A stretch of 33,437 nt of DNA, from assembly GCA_001983555.1 (NCBI GenBank), contig LJHE01000048.1:1-33437 (forward strand). Direction: 5' to 3'. Source of the DNA: Candidatus Epulonipiscioides gigas (GTDB lineage: Bacteria; Bacillota; Clostridia; Lachnospirales; Cellulosilyticaceae). The notes beneath the pieces were generated by a model that worked only from the letters and a program-made list of their open reading frames with translations, searched no databases and was not told the DNA's origin. The translations under genes and the position numbers were made by a program. This document shows, piece after piece, positions 1 to 7,108 of this stretch (position 1 is the first letter of the stretch; every line of letters starts with the position of its first letter).

Positions 1-5
1 GGTCT

Positions 6-18
6 TGTTAAGTTAAAA
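6..18 (+). repeat. IS left terminal inverted repeat
   Basis: The 13 bases TGTTAAGTTAAAA match the reverse complement of 1239-1251 without mismatch. Beyond this core the two ends share only scattered A/T matches. Confidence 0.85.
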
Positions 19-25
19 ATAAATA

Positions 26-97
26 GAGCTTTGTTTCCTATTGAGATATAATAGAATTATCACAAACCATTAATCTCCCAGAAAGGATTCAAAGCTC
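26..97 (+). promoter_or_regulatory. Transposase promoter -10 and start-codon-blocking inverted repeat
   Basis: A TATAAT lies at 47-52. GAGCTTTG at 26-33 is perfectly complementary to CAAAGCTC at 90-97, which sits directly between the AAAGGA ribosome binding site (82-87) and the ATG at 98. The left arm is upstream of the -10, so transcripts started inside the element would lack it. Transcripts entering from outside would carry both arms and could hide the start. No convincing -35 was seen. Confidence 0.5.
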
Positions 98-1120
98 ATG
101 CATATTATATCATCAAATAATTCAATTGTTCAATGCCCTAAATGTAATTCTACTAATATTTATAAATTTGGTAAAGACCTTAATGGTCTTCAAAAATATC
201 AATGTCAATGTTGTAAACGTCAATTTACTTTACTTAGTAAGCATACCTCTCCTAAATATCATTCTTGTCCTATTTGTGGTAGATCTACTTTTCTTCATCA
301 TGACTATAAATTTTATTCTAATTTTAGATGTGGTGATAAAAAGTGTAATCATTCTTTTAACGTTATTAAATATGCTAATGTTCCTTGTTCATCTTCTGAT
401 GATATTATTGGAAAAGCCTCTTTTAAGCGTATGCGTCATTCTCCTAGAATTATTATTTCTGCTCTACGTCTTTATTTTTTACATCATGCTTCTACTAGAC
501 AGGTTGCTTCTTTTCTTTATCAAGAATTTAATATTTCTGTTTCTCATGTTAGCATTGCTTCTTGGGTTACTAAATTTGCTCCTTTATTTAATGATATTTT
601 TTTACGTCTTTCCCCTTCTCTTAATCTTAATTCTGATGAATGGCATGCTGATGAAACTGTTATTAGTATTAAAGGTGTTAAACATTATATTTGGTTTATT
701 ATTGATTCTGAAACTAGATTTATTATTGGATATCATTTGACCCCTTATAGAGACCATTCTCAAGCATATATTTTATTTAATAATGCTTGCCGTTTTGGTA
801 ATGCTTCAACTATCGTAACTGATAGACTTGCTTCTTATAATGAAGCTGCTAATAGATTTTTCAAAAATCATATACGTGTCAAGTCTTTTACTGATGATAT
901 TTCTAATAATCTAATTGAATCTTTTAATGGTTCTTTCAAAGATTTTTACCGCACTAAAAAAGGTTTTAAATCATTTAATAGTGCTAACAATATAATATTT
1001 ATGTTTGTATATTTCTATAATTTTGTACGTAAACATTCTTCATTAAATGGTCTAACTCCTGCACAAGTTGCTGGTGCAAAGTATACTGAATTTAGTCGCA
1101 TAAATTGGCTGTTAATCTAA
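98..1120 (+). CDS. IS6-like DDE transposase with two zinc ribbons
   Basis: This 340-residue transposase should bind the element's ends and catalyse DNA strand transfer. Two Cys-pair zinc ribbons occupy the N-terminus (C13/C16 with C36/C39, and C57/C60 with C78/C83). A helix-turn-helix-like segment follows at about 120-157. The catalytic DDE triad can be placed at D185 (in WHADE), D242 (in VTDRLASY) and E274 (in NNLIESFNG), followed by the GFKSFNSA and VRKHSSLNGLTPAQVAG segments typical of IS6/IS240-type DDE domains. It is full length with no internal stop, so it may be active. The start is the ATG nine bases after AAAGGA. The family call is by motif recognition; a related DDE family is possible. 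Confidence 0.85.
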   Translation: MHIISSNNSIVQCPKCNSTNIYKFGKDLNGLQKYQCQCCKRQFTLLSKHTSPKYHSCPICGRSTFLHHDYKFYSNFRCGDKKCNHSFNVIKYANVPCSSSDDIIGKASFKRMRHSPRIIISALRLYFLHHASTRQVASFLYQEFNISVSHVSIASWVTKFAPLFNDIFLRLSPSLNLNSDEWHADETVISIKGVKHYIWFIIDSETRFIIGYHLTPYRDHSQAYILFNNACRFGNASTIVTDRLASYNEAANRFFKNHIRVKSFTDDISNNLIESFNGSFKDFYRTKKGFKSFNSANNIIFMFVYFYNFVRKHSSLNGLTPAQVAGAKYTEFSRINWLLI

Positions 1121-1170
1121 TTTTTAAAATTTTCCGCCTTTAGGCTTATTTGCTATGCTTATTTTTTATT

Positions 1171-1230
1171 TTGACATTTAGTTTTTCATTTCTTGCAAAT
1201 TTATAAAATTATATCTTGACATTTAGTTTT
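1171..1230 (+). repeat. 15-bp direct repeat in the IS 3' end
   Basis: TTGACATTTAGTTTT occurs at 1171-1185 and again at 1216-1230, 45 bases apart, between the transposase stop and the right inverted repeat. Both are followed within a few bases by TTTTTCATTT. They could be transposase-binding sites. The embedded TTGACA could act as an outward-facing -35. Neither role is shown by the sequence alone. Confidence 0.55.
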
Positions 1231-1235
1231 ATTTT

Positions 1236-2525
1236 TCATTTTAACTTAACAGCTCCGTTCTTAATTACATCTGTTCCCATATAACTACGAAGAGCATCTG
1301 GAATAATAACACTGCCATCTTCTTGTTGATAATTTTCTAAAATTGCCGCAACAGTTCTACCAATTGCAAGTCCACTACCATTTAATGTATGAACAAATTC
1401 AGCTTTATCTTTGATATTATTTTTATATTTAATATTAGCACGTCTTGCTTGGAAATCTTCAAAATTTGAGCAACTTGAAATTTCTACATATCTATTATAA
1501 CTTGGCATCCAAACTTCAATGTCATAAGTCATAGCAGAACTAAAACCAAGGTCACCAGTACAAAGTCTAACAACTCTATATGGAAGTTTTAAGAGCTTTA
1601 AAATGTTTTCTGCATCATTAGTGAGCTTCTCTAGCTCGTCATAAGAATCTTCAGGCTTTGCAAATTTAACTAACTCAACCTTATTAAATTGGTGTTGACG
1701 AATTATTCCTCTTGTATCACGACCAGCAGAACCTGCTTCAGCTCTAAAGCATGCAGAATAAGCACAATGTTTAATAGTTAAGTCATCACCTTTTAAAATC
1801 TGCTCACGATACATATTTGTAACTGGAACTTCTGCAGTCGGAACAAGAAAATAATCAGTATTTGCTACTTTAAAAGCATCTTCTTCAAATTTAGGGAGCT
1901 GACCCGTACCATACATGCTTGCACGATTTACCATAAATGGTGGTAAAATTTCAACATACCCATGCTCATCAATATGAGTGTTGAGCATAAAATTAATTAG
2001 AGCTCGCTCAAGTCTTGCACCCAATCCTTTATAAAAAGTAAATCTTGAACCTGTAACTTTTCCAGCTTTTTCAAAATCTAAAATATCTAAATTTTCCCCA
2101 ATTTCCCAGTGTGGCTTTGGCTCAAAATTAAATGTTGGCACTTCGCCTATTTTTCTCATCTCAAAATTATCACTATCATCTGCTCCAATAGGTACTTTTT
2201 CATTCGGAATATTTGGAATTGTAAGCAAAAGAGCATTAAGTTTTTCATCTACTTCTCTAACTTCTTGGTCAAGAACCTTTATCTTATCTGATAGCTCTTT
2301 CATTTGTGCTAAAATTTCGGTTGTATCTTTTTTTTCCTTTTTTAAAATAGGTACTTGTTTTGAAACAACATTTTGGTTGTTTTTTAAGACTTCAACCTCT
2401 GCTAAAATAGCACGTCTTTTTGCATCTAGCTCAATAAATTCTGATAAATCTATATTAGAATTTCTACTATCAAGTGCTTTTTTTACCTTATCAAAATTTG
2501 TTCTTATTAATTTTATATCTAACAT
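1236..2525 (-). CDS. serS: Seryl-tRNA synthetase
   Basis: The 429-residue cytoplasmic enzyme charges tRNA-Ser with serine. The N-terminal 110 residues form the long antiparallel coiled-coil arm that grips the tRNA (charged heptads between the MLDIKLIR start and the [10 protein letters not shown] segment). The class II core follows, with motif 2 ([14 protein letters not shown]) and motif 3 ([18 protein letters not shown]). The start is the ATG at 2525, preceded by AGAGGAG. The extreme C-terminus (VKLK plus TGA) is encoded by the inverted repeat of the inserted IS element, so the native tail has been replaced; the catalytic core is untouched. It has its own promoter and a leader of only about 25-30 nt, so there is no room for a T-box. 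Confidence 0.97.
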   Translation of the reverse strand: MLDIKLIRTNFDKVKKALDSRNSNIDLSEFIELDAKRRAILAEVEVLKNNQNVVSKQVPILKKEKKDTTEILAQMKELSDKIKVLDQEVREVDEKLNALLLTIPNIPNEKVPIGADDSDNFEMRKIGEVPTFNFEPKPHWEIGENLDILDFEKAGKVTGSRFTFYKGLGARLERALINFMLNTHIDEHGYVEILPPFMVNRASMYGTGQLPKFEEDAFKVANTDYFLVPTAEVPVTNMYREQILKGDDLTIKHCAYSACFRAEAGSAGRDTRGIIRQHQFNKVELVKFAKPEDSYDELEKLTNDAENILKLLKLPYRVVRLCTGDLGFSSAMTYDIEVWMPSYNRYVEISSCSNFEDFQARRANIKYKNNIKDKAEFVHTLNGSGLAIGRTVAAILENYQQEDGSVIIPDALRSYMGTDVIKNGAVKLK

Positions 2526-2555
2526 TTAGAATTTCTCCTCTTTACATTTTTTCTC

Positions 2556-2584
2556 ATTATATTCTAAAATAAAAATATTGACAA
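2556..2584 (-). promoter_or_regulatory. Sigma-A promoter of serS
   Basis: On the minus strand, TTGTCA (2584-2579) is followed by a 17-base spacer and a consensus TATAAT (2561-2556). The -10 lies about 30 bases upstream of the serS start codon. The match is close to ideal for a housekeeping promoter. Confidence 0.8.
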
Positions 2585-2615
2585 GCCTAAAGATTTCTGC
2601 TAAACAGAGCTTAAA

Positions 2616-4187
2616 TTATTTTGGCTTTTCAAATTTCCACTTAACAATATCTCCCACTAATTCAAAGCTAACATTAGCATCAAATTTTGTGCCATTTTTA
2701 GTTGTAAACCCTTTAATATTAGTGTTTCCTTTTTTTAATAGAGCTCTAGCAGCAGTTTTAGTCAATTTTCTATTATAGCCTTTAAATGTCTCATCTTGCT
2801 TCCAAAGCACAAATTTACAACCTTGTTTAAATCCGAGACACCCAAAACCTTTTTCTCCTTCTACAACAGTTTTTTTACATATTGGACAAGTACCAATTAC
2901 TTCATATACTCTAAACTCTTTTAATTTAGGAGCTACCACATTTTTTGTTAAAGTCGGTGTTAAGTTTGAACCATCTTTTATAGTGTCTACAGATGTTATA
3001 ACAAATGACTTTATATGCTCTAAAAAATCACTTTGTACTACAGTTCCTTTTCCTATATCAGAAAGAGTTTTTTCAAGCCTTCCTGTATACTCAAGATCCA
3101 TAAGCTCTTTTACAGGTAAAGTTTCTATCAAAGACTTTCCTTTATCAGTACATCTAATATTTTTATTTTCCATTAAGACATAATTAGTTGTGCACAGCTT
3201 TTTAATTGTTTCTGCTCTAGTTGCAGCTGTCCCAATGCTAAATCCTTTTAAAATATCCGCCGCAATTTCTCCATCATCATCTTTAATATTTTTTCCACAA
3301 GTTTCCATAGAGCGTAGTAATGTTTTTTCAGTAAATGGCTTAGGTGGTTTTGTCGTCTTAGACTCAACTTTACTTTTTATAACTACTCCTGTATCATCTA
3401 CATTAATATTTGGTAAAATTACTTCTTTTGTATCTTCTTGCTCTACTTTTTTATAACCTAAGACTTTTTGAACTCTTCCTTTAGAAATAAAAACTCCATC
3501 AGAAGCTCCATCAACTTTTGTTATAAGCGTAGTTTCTTCATGCTCTGCAATAGGCATAAACTGCATAATAAATCTATTTACAATAGCAGTGTATACAAGT
3601 CGCTCATCTGCGCCTAGCTTATTTGGTATTTTATATGTCGGAATAATTGCACTATGACTTTCAACCTTTTTACTATTAAAAACACGACTTGTTTTTTTAA
3701 ATACTATTTCATTCTCATATGGTCGTCCTTTTTTTACAATGTCTAATACACCTTTTGCTTTGCTTACTAATGTTTCATCTAATACAGAGCTCTCTGTTCT
3801 TGGATAAGTTATAAATTTATTTTCATATAAATTTTGAGCAATTTTAAGCACTTTGTCAGATGTATATCCTTTATATTTACTTGTGATATAACCTTGAAGA
3901 GCAGATAAATTAAAGAGGGGAAAAGGATATTCTTTTTTTGAAATAACTTCTTTATCAATGAGAGTAGCATTTTTATCTTTTAAAATTTTATTTAATTCAT
4001 CTAATTTTTCACGAGATTCAAACTTATCTTTAAATCTTTCTTCTTTTTTATTATCATTTTCAGCTTTTTCATTTTTTTCTGAATAAATTCCTTGATATTG
4101 TTTATCATCAAAATCAAAATCACAAATCAGTTTAAAGTATGGAGTTGTTTTGAAGTTTTCAATCTCCTTATCTTTATCATAAATCAT
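2616..4187 (-). CDS. topB: DNA topoisomerase III, C-terminal part (frame-split)
   Basis: This 523-residue frame holds the rest of a type IA topoisomerase that relaxes or decatenates DNA. The active-site tyrosine is Y128 in the ITYPRTES motif, followed by the SHSAIIPT and GIGTAATRAETI segments of the gate. The C-terminus carries a Cys-rich zinc-ribbon-like segment (CPIC...GC...GC) and a toprim-associated repeat (KLTKTAARALL...). Its ATG overlaps the end of the upstream frame by 11 bases. The protein sequence continues that frame exactly (LLPTLK then MIYDKDKEIENF, as in intact TopB). No ribosome binding site precedes the ATG. Without the TOPRIM half it cannot be active alone. Confidence 0.85.
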   Translation of the reverse strand: MIYDKDKEIENFKTTPYFKLICDFDFDDKQYQGIYSEKNEKAENDNKKEERFKDKFESREKLDELNKILKDKNATLIDKEVISKKEYPFPLFNLSALQGYITSKYKGYTSDKVLKIAQNLYENKFITYPRTESSVLDETLVSKAKGVLDIVKKGRPYENEIVFKKTSRVFNSKKVESHSAIIPTYKIPNKLGADERLVYTAIVNRFIMQFMPIAEHEETTLITKVDGASDGVFISKGRVQKVLGYKKVEQEDTKEVILPNINVDDTGVVIKSKVESKTTKPPKPFTEKTLLRSMETCGKNIKDDDGEIAADILKGFSIGTAATRAETIKKLCTTNYVLMENKNIRCTDKGKSLIETLPVKELMDLEYTGRLEKTLSDIGKGTVVQSDFLEHIKSFVITSVDTIKDGSNLTPTLTKNVVAPKLKEFRVYEVIGTCPICKKTVVEGEKGFGCLGFKQGCKFVLWKQDETFKGYNRKLTKTAARALLKKGNTNIKGFTTKNGTKFDANVSFELVGDIVKWKFEKPK

Positions 4188-4812
4188 TTTTTAAAGTAGG
4201 TAGTAAAACTCTACCAATATTATATACTTCTCCTTTTTGTTGCTTATATTTAAGGGTTGCAACAGAAGTAAGATTTATTCCAATAAGCCAATCTGCTTGT
4301 TGCCTAGCTATTCCAGCATCTTTAAGAGGTTTTAACTGTTCGTTTGGTACGAGATTTTCAAGAGCATTCAAAACTTCTTTTTCTGTCCATTCATTCAGCA
4401 AAATTCTAAAAATAGGCTTTTTTACTTTCAAATAATCAAAAATCAAATCAGCAATAATTTGACCTTCTCTATCATAATCACAAGCAGAAATAACACTTTC
4501 TGTCTTTGTATTTTTAATAAGTTGTCTTATTATATTAAGCTGTTTTTGAGCTCCTGCATCAGTCTTTTTTTTTATTCTATCAGTTTTTATTTTATATTCA
4601 AATTTTTCAGGTATAAAAGGAAAATTTTTCATTTGCCAAATGGTCATTTTTTCATCATATTCTTTAGCGTCTAAGAGCTCAACTAAATGACCAAATGCCC
4701 ACGTAATATAATATCCTTCGCCTTCAAAATAACCATCATTACGTAATTTTATTTTTAACGCATCAGCTATATTTTTTGCTACAGAAGGTTTTTCTGCAAT
4801 AATAACTTTCAT
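4177..4812 (-). CDS. topB: DNA topoisomerase III, N-terminal TOPRIM part (frame-split)
   Basis: The 211-residue frame carries the TOPRIM domain: MKVIIAEKPSVAK with E7, and DYDREG with D112, D114 and E116 for Mg2+ binding. It also holds the ARQQADWLIGINLT segment. It ends at GRVLLPTLKNDL, where intact TopB would read on as PTLK-MIYD. The cause is the six-A run at 4187-4192 (minus strand): removing one A fuses both frames into a protein of about 730 residues, normal for TopB. This could be a true inactivating frameshift, an assembly error in a homopolymer, or a slippage site. The start has GGAG six bases upstream. Confidence 0.85.
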   Translation of the reverse strand: MKVIIAEKPSVAKNIADALKIKLRNDGYFEGEGYYITWAFGHLVELLDAKEYDEKMTIWQMKNFPFIPEKFEYKIKTDRIKKKTDAGAQKQLNIIRQLIKNTKTESVISACDYDREGQIIADLIFDYLKVKKPIFRILLNEWTEKEVLNALENLVPNEQLKPLKDAGIARQQADWLIGINLTSVATLKYKQQKGEVYNIGRVLLPTLKNDL

Positions 4813-4835
4813 ATTTGCTCCAATCTTTTTTTCTA

Positions 4836-4844
4836 ATTATATCA
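4836..4844 (-). promoter_or_regulatory. Extended -10 element of topB
   Basis: On the minus strand, TGATATAAT gives a consensus extended -10 about 25 bases upstream of the topB start. The -35 region is a featureless T/A run, which extended -10 promoters tolerate. Confidence 0.5.
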
Positions 4845-4868
4845 TATTTTTATAACAAAAAAAAGTGC

Positions 4869-4897
4869 TTTAAATTAACAATATGATATGATAATAT
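4869..4897 (+). promoter_or_regulatory. Probable lysA promoter
   Basis: TTTAAA at 4869-4874, a 17-base spacer ending in TGA, and TAATAT at 4892-4897 give a sigma-A promoter with a TG-type -10 extension. It lies about 30 bases upstream of the lysA start and is divergent from topB. Confidence 0.5.
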
Positions 4898-4927
4898 AGA
4901 TTTATAAAAATGATTTTTGGAGGAAAT

Positions 4928-6184
4928 ATGTATACAACAACAATTGGAAATTATACTAAGGAAACAAATTTTTTTAACTGTACGACACCATTTGAATTAA
5001 TAAATGAATTCGATAGTCCGCTTTACGTTTATAATGAGAATATTTTTAGAAAAAGACTCAAAGAGATAAAAAATCTTGTTAAATATAAAAATTTTGTGCC
5101 TCACTATTCTGTAAAAGCAAATACAAATATTCATCTTTTAAAAATTGTAAAAGATGAAGGTCTACATGTTGATACAATGAGCCCAGGAGAAATATATATG
5201 GCACTTGCCTCTGGGTTTAGCTCTAATGAGCTTTTTTATATCCCAAATAATGCTACTCAAGATGACTTAAATTATGCAATTAACAAAAAAATTCTTACTA
5301 GTGTTGATTCTCTCTCACAATTAAAATTATATGCTGAGCTTAATCCAAATAGCAATGTAGCAATAAGATTTAATCCAGGAGTTGGAGCAGGTCATCATCA
5401 AAAAGTAGTAACAGCAGGTAAAAAAACAAAATTTGGCGTTAATATGTCAGAATTTGATGAGGTAAAAAAAATACTTGAAGAAAATAATTTAACGCTCGTT
5501 GGAATAAATCAGCATATTGGATCTCTATTTATGGAAAGTGATGCTTTCATTGAAAGTACAACCAATTTATTAGAATTTGCAAAAGAATTTGATACGCTTG
5601 AATTTATTGACCTTGGAGGTGGATTTGGTATACCATATCACAAACAAGAAGGTCAAAAACCACTAGATTTAATTGCTCTTGGAGATAAACTTGATAATAT
5701 ATTTTCAAATTTTGCTAAAGATTATGGACGTGAAATTCAGTTTCAAATTGAACCAGGAAGAATTATTGCTTGCGAATGTGGTATAGTTTTAGGCACTGTA
5801 ACAGGTACAAAACAAAATTCAGATACAACATATGTTGGTTGTGATATTGGATTTAATGTGCTTGCAAGACCAATTATGTATGATTCTTATCATGATATTG
5901 AAATATATACTAAGCGTGAAAATCCAGATTTAATAAATCAACCTGTTACAGTAGTTGGAAATATTTGTGAAAGTGGCGATATATTGGCAAAAGATAGAGC
6001 TCTTCCTCTTCCAGAATACGGTGATATAATTGCTATTATGGATGCAGGAGCATATGGCTTTGCCATGTCTAGCTCATATAATCAAAGACCACGATCAGCT
6101 GAAGTATTGATATGCTCTTCAGGAGAAGTTAAATTAATTAGACGACGTGAAACGTTTGAAGATTTAATTGCTTGCATGAAATAA
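4928..6184 (+). CDS. lysA: Diaminopimelate decarboxylase
   Basis: The 418-residue PLP enzyme decarboxylates meso-diaminopimelate to L-lysine in the last step of the lysine pathway. The PLP lysine is K63 in HYSVKANTN, at the start of an alanine-racemase-like TIM barrel. A phosphate-binding GGGFG lies at about 230-234, EPGRIIACECG follows, and CESGD contributes substrate-binding residues. The C-terminal beta domain ends with GAYGFAMSSSYNQRPR. The chosen ATG follows GGAGG by four bases; an in-frame ATG at 4910 lacks a ribosome binding site. It is followed 13 bases later by the EcsC-family gene, so both are probably one transcript. Other group IV PLP decarboxylases are less likely because of the CESGD and GAYG context. 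Confidence 0.93.
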   Translation: MYTTTIGNYTKETNFFNCTTPFELINEFDSPLYVYNENIFRKRLKEIKNLVKYKNFVPHYSVKANTNIHLLKIVKDEGLHVDTMSPGEIYMALASGFSSNELFYIPNNATQDDLNYAINKKILTSVDSLSQLKLYAELNPNSNVAIRFNPGVGAGHHQKVVTAGKKTKFGVNMSEFDEVKKILEENNLTLVGINQHIGSLFMESDAFIESTTNLLEFAKEFDTLEFIDLGGGFGIPYHKQEGQKPLDLIALGDKLDNIFSNFAKDYGREIQFQIEPGRIIACECGIVLGTVTGTKQNSDTTYVGCDIGFNVLARPIMYDSYHDIEIYTKRENPDLINQPVTVVGNICESGDILAKDRALPLPEYGDIIAIMDAGAYGFAMSSSYNQRPRSAEVLICSSGEVKLIRRRETFEDLIACMK

Positions 6185-6197
6185 TAGGAGAATAAAA

Positions 6198-6998
6198 ATG
6201 CCAAATAAAGTATTAAAGAGACAATGGAAAAGGTTAGCAAGACAAGAAGAGACTTTCATAAAAAATGCTACAAACAAAAAACCCTCTAAATTAGAAGATT
6301 TTTTATCTGAAAAAATTCCAGATAAGTTACAAAATACTTTAGATATAGCTTTTGCAAAATCATTTGAGCTTATTTTTGACAAAGGAACAAGTGTAATTGA
6401 AAAAACTTATAACAAAAAAGAGCTTGAACATATTTATAAAGTAAATAACTTTGCTTTTTCCATTACACCTGATAAAAAACGTGTCCGAGCATTAGATAAA
6501 GGTGCCTCTAAAAGTGAAATAAATAATACCATCATATCTGGTGTAAAAGGTGTAGGACTCGGTTTTTTAGGAATAGGTTTACCAGATATTCCTATTTTTA
6601 TGGGTATGGTATTTAGAGGAATTTATGAAATTGCTTTACAATATGGATATAATTATGAACTTGAAGAAGAAAGATATTTTATATTAAATATTATATCAAC
6701 TTCCTTATCACATGGAGAAGAAGCTATTTTAGGCAATAATCTCTTAAATAATTTTGTATTAAATCCTGCATTGCCAGATCATTATGATATAATTAATGAA
6801 ATAGATAAAGTAGCAAATGTACTTTCAACAGAGCTCTTATATATGAAATTTGTACAAGGATTGCCTGTAATAGGAGCTGTTGGAGGAATATTTGATGCTG
6901 TTTTTATGAAAAAAATTCTGAGCTATGCCAGATTAAAATATAAGCAAAGATTTTTTAAATTAAAAATTCAACAAAATAAAAATCTTTATCTATCTTGA
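6198..6998 (+). CDS. EcsC-family protein
   Basis: This 266-residue protein resembles the EcsC family, whose molecular role is unsettled (named after the third gene of the Bacillus ecs locus). The recognisable region is the glycine-rich GVKGVGLGFLGIGLPDIPIF segment at about 113-135, continuing into FRGIYEIALQYGY and ISTSLSHGEEA. A second hydrophobic Gly-rich stretch (GLPVIGAVGGIFDAVF) near residue 230 suggests peripheral membrane contact. No signal peptide is visible, and the first 60 residues are basic. It lies 13 bases after lysA behind an AGGAG site, so it is co-transcribed. Nothing links it functionally to lysine synthesis. Confidence 0.75.
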   Translation: MPNKVLKRQWKRLARQEETFIKNATNKKPSKLEDFLSEKIPDKLQNTLDIAFAKSFELIFDKGTSVIEKTYNKKELEHIYKVNNFAFSITPDKKRVRALDKGASKSEINNTIISGVKGVGLGFLGIGLPDIPIFMGMVFRGIYEIALQYGYNYELEEERYFILNIISTSLSHGEEAILGNNLLNNFVLNPALPDHYDIINEIDKVANVLSTELLYMKFVQGLPVIGAVGGIFDAVFMKKILSYARLKYKQRFFKLKIQQNKNLYLS

Positions 6999-7009
6999 TT
7001 TGTCTTTAA

Positions 7010-7039
7010 TTGAAAAATTAAGTGGATTTTTTATAGAAT
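7010..7039 (+). promoter_or_regulatory. Candidate promoter of the FAD oxidoreductase gene
   Basis: TTGAAA at 7010-7015, an 18-base spacer and TAGAAT at 7034-7039. An alternative extended -10 (TGGTAAAAT) lies at 7043-7051. With the first, transcription would begin near 7046 and include the hairpin at 7054-7086 in the leader. Confidence 0.4.
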
Positions 7040-7053
7040 TTATGGTAAAATTT

Positions 7054-7090
7054 ATATGTAGAGAACTTTTGTATATCTCTACATATTTTT
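7054..7090 (+). terminator. 11-bp perfect hairpin followed by T-run
   Basis: ATATGTAGAGA (7054-7064) pairs perfectly with TCTCTACATAT (7076-7086) around an 11-base loop, and the T-run extends to 7090. It has the form of an intrinsic terminator, though AU-rich. It lies after the lysA-ecsC unit but also downstream of a candidate promoter for the next gene, so it may act as a leader attenuator or an operator instead. Confidence 0.55.
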
Positions 7091-7108
7091 TATTAAAAGG
7101 AGAAAATT

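Larger units (their letters stand above)
6..1251 (+). mobile_element. Complete IS element with IS6-like DDE transposase
   Basis: A single transposase gene is bounded by inverted repeats: TGTTAAGTTAAAA at 6-18 and its exact reverse complement at 1239-1251. The element is about 1246 bp. The transposase resembles the IS6/IS240 type of DDE domain. The right end lies inside the 3' end of serS, so the element inserted there. No target duplication can be confirmed: only five bases precede the left repeat (GGTCT) and the five after the right repeat are GCTCC. Codon use in the transposase is markedly richer in T-ending codons than in the neighbouring genes, consistent with acquisition by transfer. Confidence 0.85.

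Noticed and set aside
126-740. Leu/Ile-rich 204-residue open frame inside the transposase gene
   Set aside because: It arises from the T-rich codon use of the transposase in a shifted frame; the composition is not that of a real membrane protein.
1-1256. Target-site duplication around the IS element
   Set aside because: Flanks GGTCT and GCTCC differ at two of five bases, and the window begins too close to the left end to see the 8 bp expected for IS6-type elements.
2526-2615. T-box leader in front of serS
   Set aside because: The promoter -10 is only about 30 bases upstream of the start codon, leaving no space for a T-box.
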